Source: JAFEDN01 sp965651935 | Lineage (GTDB): Bacteria > Pseudomonadota > Gammaproteobacteria > Coxiellales > Coxiellaceae | Length of the DNA stretch: 18,207 bases | Assembly (NCBI GenBank): GCA_965651935.1 | Contig: CBFGTC010000023.1 | Location: 1 to 18,207, forward strand | Direction: 5' to 3' | Shown here: piece after piece, positions 8,272 to 13,944 of the stretch | Layout of the letters: every line of letters starts with the position of its first letter | How positions within the stretch are numbered: the stretch's first letter is position 1 | Notes under the pieces: model-generated | The model's database searches: none | What the model was told of the DNA's origin: nothing | The model's input: only the letters and a program-made list of their open reading frames with translations | Translations under genes and position numbers: made by a program

Positions 8272-8559
8272 TTATCTATCAACTATATCTTTAATCTTAT
8301 CTAAAATATTGGAGATGTTATCTATATTCTCCCCTTCTTCCAACAAATGTAAAATCAACTTATTTGCCAATTTATAATTAATCCATCCATGTTGAATTAG
8401 CTCAAAGTCATCAACTACTACTCCGTCTTTAATAGTTCTAATTCCTGTTTCATGAGAGCCTCTCCATTTGTTTAATGTGAGCAAAAATCTATCTGTTTTA
8501 ATTCGATCAATATTTTCAAAGATTGGCCCCATTGGTGTATTACCTATATAATATTCCAT
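8272..8559 (-). CDS. small hypothetical protein behind a structured leader
   Basis: The preferred start at 8559 gives 95 aa (MEYYIGNTPMGPIF...). It has a GAGG ribosome site about 7 nt upstream, whereas the ATG four codons earlier (8571) has none. The product is soluble, mixed alpha/beta in character (IRTIKDGVVVDDFELIQHGWINYKLANKLILHLL), with an acidic C-terminal helix. No family is recognised. The region upstream (8588-8649) folds into a compact stem-branched structure, preceded by a promoter-like sequence (8659-8688). The gene may therefore be transcribed separately from its upstream neighbour and controlled at the leader. Confidence 0.55.
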   Translation of the reverse strand: MEYYIGNTPMGPIFENIDRIKTDRFLLTLNKWRGSHETGIRTIKDGVVVDDFELIQHGWINYKLANKLILHLLEEGENIDNISNILDKIKDIVDR

Positions 8560-8587
8560 ATCATACCTCATTTAACATAGAAGATAA

Positions 8588-8649
8588 CCCCGTTTGGACT
8601 ATGCCGATGGCGTACCTCAAGTGGAACTTGAGACTTCGTACAAACAGGG
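8588..8649 (-). promoter_or_regulatory. candidate structured RNA leader
   Basis: Read on the minus strand, CCCTGTTTG (8649-8641) pairs with CAAACGGGG (8596-8588), giving 9 pairs with one G-U. The enclosed part contains a perfect 7-bp hairpin CTCAAGT-TCC-ACTTGAG (8632-8616) and a 3-bp GCC-ATC-GGC hairpin (8611-8603); two GTAC tetramers (8612-8615, 8638-8641) allow an alternative pairing. The outer stem is complete only on the minus strand (a C-A mismatch arises on the plus strand), which favours leftward transcription, although the small hairpin could be extended slightly better on the plus strand. It is clearly more GC-rich than its flanks and begins a few bases after a predicted start site. 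It matches no riboswitch or ribozyme I recognise. It could alternatively be a dispersed palindromic repeat element. Confidence 0.45.
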
Positions 8650-8658
8650 CTAGACCTT

Positions 8659-8688
8659 ATTATAACTTATGTTCATTAAATAGAACAA
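8659..8688 (-). promoter_or_regulatory. possible sigma70-type promoter before the structured leader
   Basis: On the minus strand a perfect TATAAT (8664-8659) lies 18 bp downstream of TTGTTC (8688-8683, only 3 of 6 consensus bases). The predicted start, about 8652, falls 2-3 bases before the foldable segment. The AT-rich background makes a chance TATAAT plausible. Confidence 0.35.
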
Positions 8689-8692
8689 TAAC

Positions 8693-8920
8693 TTACGTAC
8701 ATTGATATTCACATACTGAAGTTGGAACTAAGATATTTTCATTTATCCAGTCTATTGCTTGAGAAGTATTATCAAAATAAAGATTTAATCTGTTTAAATA
8801 ATCAAAATTAAGAACAGGATTAAGATAATCAGGATTCATAATATAAGTTATCTTATTTGCATCAAAAATATAATCAGTTTTAGAATTCGCTTTAGTAATA
8901 GTATATCTTTTTAAAGCCAT
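8693..8920 (-). CDS. small hypothetical protein
   Basis: The 75-aa protein starts at an ATG with a good GGAG site 8 nt upstream and a well-formed promoter (8951-8979). Its sequence (MALKRYTITKANSKTDYIFD..., ...NTSQAIDWINENILV) suggests a small alpha/beta protein without membrane segments. Two Cys lie near the C-terminus (CEYQC). No family is recognised. It is followed 31 nt later by a promoter-like -10 and the structured leader of the next gene. Confidence 0.6.
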   Translation of the reverse strand: MALKRYTITKANSKTDYIFDANKITYIMNPDYLNPVLNFDYLNRLNLYFDNTSQAIDWINENILVPTSVCEYQCT

Positions 8921-8950
8921 ATTATCTTCTCCAATAAAATTATAAAGAAT

Positions 8951-8979
8951 ATTATAGCATATATTAGAGCAATCTTCAA
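8951..8979 (-). promoter_or_regulatory. promoter of the 75-aa gene
   Basis: On the minus strand TTGAAG (8979-8974) is followed after exactly 17 bp by a perfect TATAAT (8956-8951). The start site would be near 8944, giving a leader of about 24 nt that contains the GGAG ribosome site. It lies in the gap downstream of the chaperonin operon. Confidence 0.6.
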
Positions 8980-8990
8980 ACTTGCATCAC

Positions 8991-9039
8991 CTTGATATTG
9001 TTCGACATCTCAAAAAATGCGATATATTAAGATATCAAG
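8991..9039. other. inverted repeat in the gap after the chaperonin operon
   Basis: CTTGATAT (8991-8998) and ATATCAAG (9032-9039) form an 8-bp stem around a 33-nt loop that itself holds short inverted repeats. There is no T-run on either side, so a factor-independent terminator is not supported. It lies just upstream of the promoter at 8951-8979 and could be an operator or a transcript-end structure. Confidence 0.3.
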
Positions 9040-9056
9040 AAAACTTATCTAGACAT

Positions 9057-9140
9057 TTAACTGCAATTCCTATTAATAGCAAATCCTAGCATAATTAGTC
9101 CTAAAATAATAACAATCGTGATGAATATATTATACAACAT
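9057..9140 (-). CDS. 27-aa single-pass membrane peptide
   Basis: The short frame MLYNIFITIVIILGLIMLGF... is almost entirely one hydrophobic helix (residues 5-22) followed by INRNCS. It starts with a strong AAGGAG ribosome site 6 nt before the ATG, located 10 nt after the end of the 86-aa gene, and the spacer (GGAGACGTTT) is nearly the same as that of the 86-aa gene (GGAGACATTT). These points argue for real translation as the last gene of the chaperonin operon. The function is unknown; possibilities include a small holin-like or regulatory membrane peptide. Confidence 0.55.
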   Translation of the reverse strand: MLYNIFITIVIILGLIMLGFAINRNCS

Positions 9141-9150
9141 AAACGTCTCC

Positions 9151-9411
9151 TTATCCTTTAATTTTGTCTAAAGCTTTTTGTAGAATAGTTTTATTTTTAT
9201 TATCACCAAGTTTATCAAGCATTTCTTCTAACATTTTTCTTTTTTGTTCAGTAGTATATAATACTTTATCACATTCATACAAAATCTCAGACTCATACAA
9301 AACAGTAGCTATTTTTATTTGTTCTTCAACATCTCGTGGCTTATAGTAAAGTGCCATTTCCAGACACTTTGTCCACTTTGAGCTTTGTTCTTGAGTATTT
9401 ATATCATTCAT
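9151..9411 (-). CDS. small helical protein downstream of the chaperonin
   Basis: This 86-aa protein is predicted all-helical and highly charged (KMLEEMLDKLGDNKNKTILQKALDKIKG at the end), with no membrane segment. A strong AAAGGAG site lies before the ATG, 15 nt after the chaperonin stop codon, so it is co-transcribed. It is not a GroES: there is no mobile-loop or beta-barrel pattern. An adaptor or regulator of the chaperonin is conceivable from position only. No family is recognised. Confidence 0.6.
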   Translation of the reverse strand: MNDINTQEQSSKWTKCLEMALYYKPRDVEEQIKIATVLYESEILYECDKVLYTTEQKRKMLEEMLDKLGDNKNKTILQKALDKIKG

Positions 9412-9426
9412 AAATGTCTCCTTTTT

Positions 9427-11130
9427 TTATGTTATATTTCCAAGCAATACTTCACGCATAGCTTCTGTGGCATCTTTACGCACATTAATTACAGCAGTAT
9501 CTGTAGTAAGCCATATTCCGACTACTGCAACAGCGTCTAAAACTGCATATTTTACTACTTCGTATGGATCAATAATATTTGCATCCAGCATATTGACTAT
9601 TCTACAAGTATTAGCATCAAAGCCAAATATTGATACATCAATGATGTTTCTATCATGTTGTAAAATTTGGTTTAAATAATCGCTAACATCTTCTGAACCT
9701 GTAGCATTACTAATAATTCGAGATATAGGAGCTTTTAATGCTTTAGTAAATAATGATATACCGGCATTAAATCCTTTTATATTATGTTTTGAGTTAGGAT
9801 CGTATAAGAAATTATCTATCAAGCAAGATAATTTAAATAATAATGCTCCACCGCCCGGTACATAACCGTAAGTAATAGCTGATTTAGTAGCATGAACTGC
9901 ATCATCAACCCGGTCTAACTTCTCAGATAAATCAGTATCGGTTTGACCGCATACTTTAATCATAGCGACTTGACCAAGTAACTGAGCTTTACGTGCTAAA
10001 TAATAGGTTCTTTGGTAAGCAGTTAACGTTCCCGATTCAATATCGGTAGTAATGCTATCTACGCGATTTTGAATCATTACAGGATCACCTTTTCCGGTTA
10101 AAATAGTAGTATGAGTACGTTCTACTATTACCTTACCGGCTACTCCCAGAAACTCAGGAGTAATATCTTCTCTAAATCTGCCATCGGAAGTTTTATGATA
10201 TTTAGCACCTGTATAAATACATATATCTTGTAATATTTGTGCTTGTTCCTCTCCTATCGAAGGACTTTTAATAGCGCATATTTTTACCGAACCACGGGCA
10301 TTATTTTCTAACATAGTTATAACGGAATCACCGGTAAAATCATTAGCAATTATAAGTATAGGATCTCCTTTGCTTGCACAATGTTCTACAATACGGCGAA
10401 TCGGGAAAAAGTTAGTAATATCCATTGGTAACACTAATATTTTGCAATCATTAGCCTCCCATCTGTTGTTACTGTTTCCGATAACAAATTGATTATGAAT
10501 ATAACCGCTTTCTACTCTAAATCCTTCTATAAGATTTAAATGCATGTTTTGAGTTTGTTCAGAAGTTTGAATTTCCTTATCTACTACTATAACACCGTTT
10601 TTACCTACTTTTTTAAAAGTATCTCGTAGAATAGATGCTATATCATCATCATAATTTGAGGAGATAGTTGCAATTTTATAAGCCAATTCTGCAGCATCAT
10701 TTTCAGGTATAAGAGTTACATAAGATTGAAGTAATTCTATAAATTTTTCTTTTGCAAAGTCCAATCCTTTTTTAAGTTCGACAGTATTTATACCTTGTTG
10801 AATAAAATTATAGCCTTCATTGCACATAGCAGCAGCTAATATAGTGCTGGAAGTAGTACCGTCTCCGATAAAGTTACCGGTTTTTTCGGTAACTGTTTTA
10901 ACCATTTGAGCGCCTAAATTTTCTAATTCATCTTTTAAATAAATGCTTTTAGCAACTGTAACACCGTCTTTAGTTATTTGATGACGTCCATCTGTTCCTT
11001 TTTCAATAATTACATTTCTACCTTGAGCACCAAGTGTGGAACCTACTGCTTTTGCAAGTTTATTAATACCTGCTAACATTGGTTTTCGTGCATCATCTCC
11101 ATGATAAATTTCTACTGTTTTAATACTCAT
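9427..11130 (-). CDS. phage-encoded GroEL-type chaperonin (HSP60)
   Basis: This 567-aa group I chaperonin is full length (E. coli GroEL has 548) and has a strong AAAGGAGG ribosome site. Conserved equatorial motifs are intact: TLGAQGRNV (32-40), ITKDGVTVAK with Asp55, GDGTTSST with Asp90 (the ATP/metal site), RVDDAVHAT with Asp409/410 (hydrolysis), GGG (426-428) and DPYEVV. The enzyme is therefore expected to bind and hydrolyse ATP and to assist protein folding in the cytoplasm. The apical domain is divergent. The segment matching GroEL SPYF reads YIHNQFV (210-216), and the hydrophobic helix matching LVVN reads MLEN with Glu275. The C-terminal GGM tail is missing (ends LLGNIT). No groES is present in this window. 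Chaperonins are known in a few phages such as EL and OBP. Here it probably folds virion proteins, alone or with host GroES (inference). Confidence 0.93.
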   Translation of the reverse strand: MSIKTVEIYHGDDARKPMLAGINKLAKAVGSTLGAQGRNVIIEKGTDGRHQITKDGVTVAKSIYLKDELENLGAQMVKTVTEKTGNFIGDGTTSSTILAAAMCNEGYNFIQQGINTVELKKGLDFAKEKFIELLQSYVTLIPENDAAELAYKIATISSNYDDDIASILRDTFKKVGKNGVIVVDKEIQTSEQTQNMHLNLIEGFRVESGYIHNQFVIGNSNNRWEANDCKILVLPMDITNFFPIRRIVEHCASKGDPILIIANDFTGDSVITMLENNARGSVKICAIKSPSIGEEQAQILQDICIYTGAKYHKTSDGRFREDITPEFLGVAGKVIVERTHTTILTGKGDPVMIQNRVDSITTDIESGTLTAYQRTYYLARKAQLLGQVAMIKVCGQTDTDLSEKLDRVDDAVHATKSAITYGYVPGGGALLFKLSCLIDNFLYDPNSKHNIKGFNAGISLFTKALKAPISRIISNATGSEDVSDYLNQILQHDRNIIDVSIFGFDANTCRIVNMLDANIIDPYEVVKYAVLDAVAVVGIWLTTDTAVINVRKDATEAMREVLLGNIT

Positions 11131-11146
11131 TTTGCCTCCTTTTTTA

Positions 11147-11878
11147 TTAAAGTATATTAAAAAGTTGTAGTATTTTATTAACTACTACGTTACTTAATTT
11201 CGGATCTTTTTTTTGAAATTTTCTAAATGAATTAAAGTTAATTTTAGCACGGTCACATACTTCATGCTCACTCCATCCTTTTTCTTTCATTTTTTGCTTT
11301 ACTTCATCTACATGGATACTCCATCCTTTAGGTGTTTTTAATGGAGTACTCGTATCTTCTTCTTGTTTTGCTAACATTTGTTTTTCATTAGCTAATTCTT
11401 GAAGACGAGTGCTTATTGCCTGAACTTCTGTATTAAGATTTATTATAGCAGTTTCAATTATACCAAATCTTTTTATTAAATCATTTATTAAAGTCATATG
11501 TTTATTATCAACTATTTCAAATCTCTTTTGTAAATCTTCTTTTAAAGCAGTAAACTCAATGTGGTTAACATTAAATTCCGGCAAGTTGGTTTGAGTTTTA
11601 GTATCAATAGTTTGCATTTTAGTATCTATCTCCTTATTAAGTTCTTGCAAGGTTTTATCTAATACTAAATTAAATTTTTCTCTTTTGCTAATAAATTGAT
11701 TTTGAAATATAATTAAAATTTCTTCCAGATTTAAACATTTAGAAAGCCAGGCTGCCTGATACATATGTTCAGTCGGTGTTTCTTCTAGCAATTTATTAAC
11801 TGTATCCAATAAATACTTTAAATAAGTATGTATATTAGATAATTCCGTGCGCATCGGTTTGAGGTCTATAATGTTCAT
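11147..11878 (-). CDS. coiled-coil protein with C-terminal helix-turn-helix
   Basis: The 243-aa protein overlaps the upstream gene by ATGA and ends 16 nt before the chaperonin start, so the two are translationally and transcriptionally linked. Residues about 50-175 form long heptad-rich helices (VDNKHMTLINDLIKRFGIIE, ...LNTEVQAISTRLQELANEKQ). Residues about 185-243 (WSIHVDEVKQKMKEKGWSEH...) look like a small Cro/XRE-like helix-turn-helix, with EHEVCDRAKINFNSFRKFQK as the HTH candidate. It may be an oligomeric DNA-binding regulator of this operon or a structural adaptor. The family is not recognised. Confidence 0.62.
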   Translation of the reverse strand: MNIIDLKPMRTELSNIHTYLKYLLDTVNKLLEETPTEHMYQAAWLSKCLNLEEILIIFQNQFISKREKFNLVLDKTLQELNKEIDTKMQTIDTKTQTNLPEFNVNHIEFTALKEDLQKRFEIVDNKHMTLINDLIKRFGIIETAIINLNTEVQAISTRLQELANEKQMLAKQEEDTSTPLKTPKGWSIHVDEVKQKMKEKGWSEHEVCDRAKINFNSFRKFQKKDPKLSNVVVNKILQLFNIL

Positions 11879-12324
11879 GAAAGTCTCATTTTTAAAGGGT
11901 TAAATAAATCTTCTAATTGTTGACATAAATTGTCATAATCTTTCTCATTGAAGCCTTCTATATTATAGACATGTAATTTAGGGGCTAAATAATTAGCTTT
12001 TGACCTTTCAATGACTTCAATATTCTTGTTTTTAACTAAATTAATAAATATAGGACGATATATTATTACATCGGTAACTCCTTCTTTTCTAATAAAATTA
12101 CCTCTGAATTTCTTAGTTTCGGTAGTATAGGCGACTTTTACTGTTCCTGATAGAAAGGCAAAGATTACATTAATTAAATTATCCTCATTTATATAGTCGA
12201 AACCAAAGCTATTGCTTAGAGCTTTTAAATTACCGTTATAATCTTCTTTAGATTGCAGCATTATAAATGCATCATAATCATTCTTTAAATACTTAACTAA
12301 AGCTTCTATAAGATCAACTGACAT
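11875..12324 (-). CDS. hypothetical protein, first gene of the chaperonin operon
   Basis: This 149-aa soluble protein has mixed helix and strand segments (DVIIYRPIFINLVKNKNIEVIER, PKLHVYNIEGFNEKDYDNL). There is no membrane segment, signal peptide or recognisable catalytic motif. The ATG at 12324 has no strong Shine-Dalgarno; the leader is very AT-rich. Its stop overlaps the next start by ATGA, showing translational coupling with the coiled-coil/HTH gene. It faces the divergent HTH gene at 12405 across an 80-bp AT-rich spacer. The function is unknown. Confidence 0.6.
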   Translation of the reverse strand: MSVDLIEALVKYLKNDYDAFIMLQSKEDYNGNLKALSNSFGFDYINEDNLINVIFAFLSGTVKVAYTTETKKFRGNFIRKEGVTDVIIYRPIFINLVKNKNIEVIERSKANYLAPKLHVYNIEGFNEKDYDNLCQQLEDLFNPLKMRLS

Positions 12325-12404
12325 TTATATAGTTCTTGTATTGTTATTTATATTATAATAGTATATATATATTATATATGCAATATAAATTATAATAATC
12401 GATA
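12325..12404. promoter_or_regulatory. divergent AT-rich promoter region
   Basis: These 80 bp between two divergent genes are nearly pure A/T with several TATAAT-like hexamers on both strands. One possible leftward pair is TTGCAT-17 bp-TATTAT. The composition makes any single -10/-35 choice unreliable, but divergent starts must be initiated here or be leaderless. Confidence 0.4.
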
Positions 12405-12617
12405 ATGAGAATAAAAGAACTTGCACATTTACTTACGAAGAAACAATTCATTGCGAAATATCCTTTTATTTCTTCTAGCAATTTGGATTTTTGGATATAT
12501 CAACGTAAAAAAAATGGTCTCGCAGAAACTAAAGCTCTTATTAAAACAAGAAGAAGAATATTGATAGATGATAAAAAGTTTTTAGATTGGTTAAACAGTT
12601 ATCAAATCCTGCAATAA
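12405..12617 (+). CDS. small AlpA/excisionase-like HTH protein
   Basis: This 70-aa basic protein reads FIAKYPFISSSNLDFWIYQR followed by RRILIDDKKFLDWLNS. It matches the pattern of short phage and mobile-element DNA-binding proteins in which a winged HTH is followed by a 'GRR-vlID-ekFl-WL' end. Such proteins act as excision factors or regulators. No integrase is seen in the window, so a regulatory role is more likely than excision. It lies divergent to the chaperonin operon and 61 nt upstream of ssb. The start has no strong Shine-Dalgarno. Confidence 0.6.
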   Translation: MRIKELAHLLTKKQFIAKYPFISSSNLDFWIYQRKKNGLAETKALIKTRRRILIDDKKFLDWLNSYQILQ

Positions 12618-12623
12618 ATTATA

Positions 12624-12652
12624 TTGACGGTTATAGTTATCTAAATTCTAAT
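12624..12652 (+). promoter_or_regulatory. ssb promoter
   Basis: TTGACG (12624-12629, 5 of 6 consensus) is followed after exactly 17 bp by TCTAAT (12647-12652, 5 of 6). The start site would be near 12659, leaving about 20 nt of leader that includes an AAGG ribosome site. Confidence 0.6.
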
Positions 12653-12678
12653 AGTTTAATGTATTATAAGGTATTTTT

Positions 12679-13149
12679 ATGGTTAGCAGTTTAAATAAAG
12701 TCGTACTTATCGGTAATGTAGGAAAAGACCCTGAAATTAGAAACACTCAAGATGGAAGAGAAGTCGCAAGTTTTCCTCTGGCAACATCCGAAAGTTGGAA
12801 AGATAAGATTTCCGGGGAACGTAAGGAAAGAACGGAGTGGCATAGAATTGTAATTTTTGCCCAACCTTTGATTAATATAATAAAAAGCTACGTACATAAA
12901 GGCTCTAAACTATATATTGAAGGATCGTTGCATACGAGAAAGTGGAATGACCAAAACGGTACGGAGAAGTTTACCACTGAAGTGGTATTGCAATCATTCA
13001 ATAGTATCATGATGCTTCTTGATAGCCGTAATAGTCAGTCAGGCCACCATGATGCCGATGGTCATAAGGAGCCGGTACATCAAGAAGCGATAAAAGACAA
13101 AGGTGAATATAACATTATGGAAAATATTGATGATGAAATACCTTTTTAA
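12679..13149 (+). CDS. ssb: single-stranded DNA-binding protein
   Basis: This 156-aa protein has a complete OB-fold domain: SLNKVVLIGNVGKDPEIR at the start, SESWKDKISGERKERTEWHR (about 37-56), GSKLYIEGSLHTRKWNDQNG (about 76-95), then TTEVVLQSF. A Gly/His-rich linker and the acidic tip DDEIPF, the partner-docking tail for recombination and repair proteins, follow. It coats single-stranded DNA during replication and recombination. From memory the core is very close to Rickettsia SSB, which suggests a relatively recent host origin and points to a Rickettsiales host. It has its own promoter and is oriented opposite to the YqaJ/Sak4-like operon it probably works with. The length is normal for bacterial SSB. 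Confidence 0.95.
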   Translation: MVSSLNKVVLIGNVGKDPEIRNTQDGREVASFPLATSESWKDKISGERKERTEWHRIVIFAQPLINIIKSYVHKGSKLYIEGSLHTRKWNDQNGTEKFTTEVVLQSFNSIMMLLDSRNSQSGHHDADGHKEPVHQEAIKDKGEYNIMENIDDEIPF

Positions 13150-13164
13150 ACGCGCTTATATACT

Positions 13165-13184
13165 TAACAAACCTATATTTGTTA
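13165..13184. terminator. weak hairpin between convergent ssb and leftward operon
   Basis: AACAAA (13166-13171) and TTTGTT (13178-13183) form a 6-bp stem, 7 with the flanking T-A, around a 6-nt loop in the 52-nt convergent gap. No T-run follows on either strand, so it is at best a weak bidirectional terminator. Confidence 0.25.
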
Positions 13185-13201
13185 TGGCTGTAGGATTCAT
13201 A

Positions 13202-13537
13202 CTATGCATTATTCTTGGTTGTGTAGCTTACATCCATATGTTTAACTTCATCCTCAATTCTGTTTTTAAATAACCAATGCCATATCCATTCCGGAAGGTA
13301 GCCATTTGGTTCCTGTCCTGAAGATAATTCCAATATTAACATTTTGTCTTTAATTCCAAGTTTAGGTTGGAACGCTCTTAGCCACTCTTCAGGAGAATTT
13401 GCAGTCCAAACAATCCAGCAATTACCTGCATAGCGTATCCAATCCTCACTTAGCGATGCAAAAATTGGCTCAAGCTCCTTTATTAAGGGAATTCCTGCGA
13501 AATAGAAACCTATGTGTAAATATCTTTTTTGTGTCAT
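13202..13537 (-). CDS. Cas2/SinR-like small protein
   Basis: The 111-aa protein reads YLHIGFYFAGIP..., DWIRYAGNCWIVWTANSPEEWL (about 32-53), KDKMLILELS (about 63-72) and YLPEWIWHWL (about 80-89). This matches the pattern I know from the small SinR-like proteins with a Cas2/VapD-type ferredoxin fold ('W...stWiv.t', 'nD.LlvieI', 'gwLp..aW.WL'), some of which are nucleic-acid binding or nuclease-related. The role in phage is unknown. It is the last gene of the right-hand leftward operon, with a weak ribosome site, 23 nt after a 27-aa membrane ORF. The assignment is from pattern memory and needs a structure-based search. Confidence 0.5.
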   Translation of the reverse strand: MTQKRYLHIGFYFAGIPLIKELEPIFASLSEDWIRYAGNCWIVWTANSPEEWLRAFQPKLGIKDKMLILELSSGQEPNGYLPEWIWHWLFKNRIEDEVKHMDVSYTTKNNA

Positions 13538-13560
13538 CTTTTTTACCGTTATAAAATTAA

Positions 13561-13644
13561 TTAATCATCTTTACAACAAAACTGGATGTAGACTACAAAT
13601 AAAATAAATACTACATTCATAAAATAACGCATAAGATCATTCAT
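13561..13644 (-). CDS. 27-aa putative membrane peptide
   Basis: The short frame MNDLMRYFMNVVFILFVVYI... holds one hydrophobic helix (about 9-22) and ends CCKDD. It is spaced 10 nt after the preceding small frame and 23 nt before the Cas2/SinR-like gene, but its ribosome site is weak. It is supported mainly by the packed operon and the membrane character shared with its neighbours. Confidence 0.35.
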   Translation of the reverse strand: MNDLMRYFMNVVFILFVVYIQFCCKDD

Positions 13645-13654
13645 AATTATATAA

Positions 13655-13753
13655 TTATAAATATCCAACACTAATATCCAACACTATCACCACTACAATG
13701 CATATAGTTATAAGTATCTTAAAGATCTCAAAGAAATTCATATCGATATCCAT
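13655..13753 (-). CDS. 32-aa putative single-pass membrane peptide
   Basis: The frame MDIDMNFFEIFKILITICIVVVIVLDISV... has an acidic/aromatic N-terminus and one strong hydrophobic helix (about 10-29). It starts 37 nt after the 47-aa gene with a poor ribosome site; an ATG at codon 5 is an alternative start. It belongs to the run of small membrane proteins; the function is unknown. Confidence 0.38.
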   Translation of the reverse strand: MDIDMNFFEIFKILITICIVVVIVLDISVGYL

Positions 13754-13790
13754 GTTATTATTATCTTTTTATTCCCTGCAATAGCTTTCT

Positions 13791-13934
13791 TTAGCATTTA
13801 TCATTAAAAAGTACAAAAATGGCGGTCAGTATATAAATTATTATAAAAGTTAGATCCGTTATATTACCCAAGCAACGCTGAATAAAAGCCCCTATCATTA
13901 CTGCAGATGGTAATATATGCATGATGAAATACAT
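13791..13934 (-). CDS. 47-aa two-helix membrane protein (holin-like)
   Basis: The frame MYFIMHILPSAVMIGAFIQR... has two hydrophobic segments (about 2-18 and 28-43) separated by a short polar turn (QRCLGNITD) and ends FNDKC. It is preceded by a strong AAGGAG ribosome site and lies 10 nt after the 113-aa gene. Two-helix proteins of this size are compatible with small holins or other phage membrane proteins, but no sequence motif proves this and no endolysin gene is seen nearby. Confidence 0.55.
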   Translation of the reverse strand: MYFIMHILPSAVMIGAFIQRCLGNITDLTFIIIYILTAIFVLFNDKC

Positions 13935-13944
13935 TTTTTTCTCC

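Noticed and set aside
8588..8649. Structured segment read as a degenerate tRNA or factor-independent terminator
   Set aside because: It lacks D- and T-arm consensus bases, and no T-run follows the stem on either strand.
8523..8705. 60-codon + strand frame across the structured leader
   Set aside because: It overlaps two convincing minus-strand genes, lacks a good ribosome site, and much of it is simply the palindromic segment read as codons.
8272..9411. Search for a GroES co-chaperonin among the small genes near the chaperonin
   Set aside because: None of the 95-, 75-, 86- or 27-aa products shows the GroES mobile loop or beta-barrel pattern.
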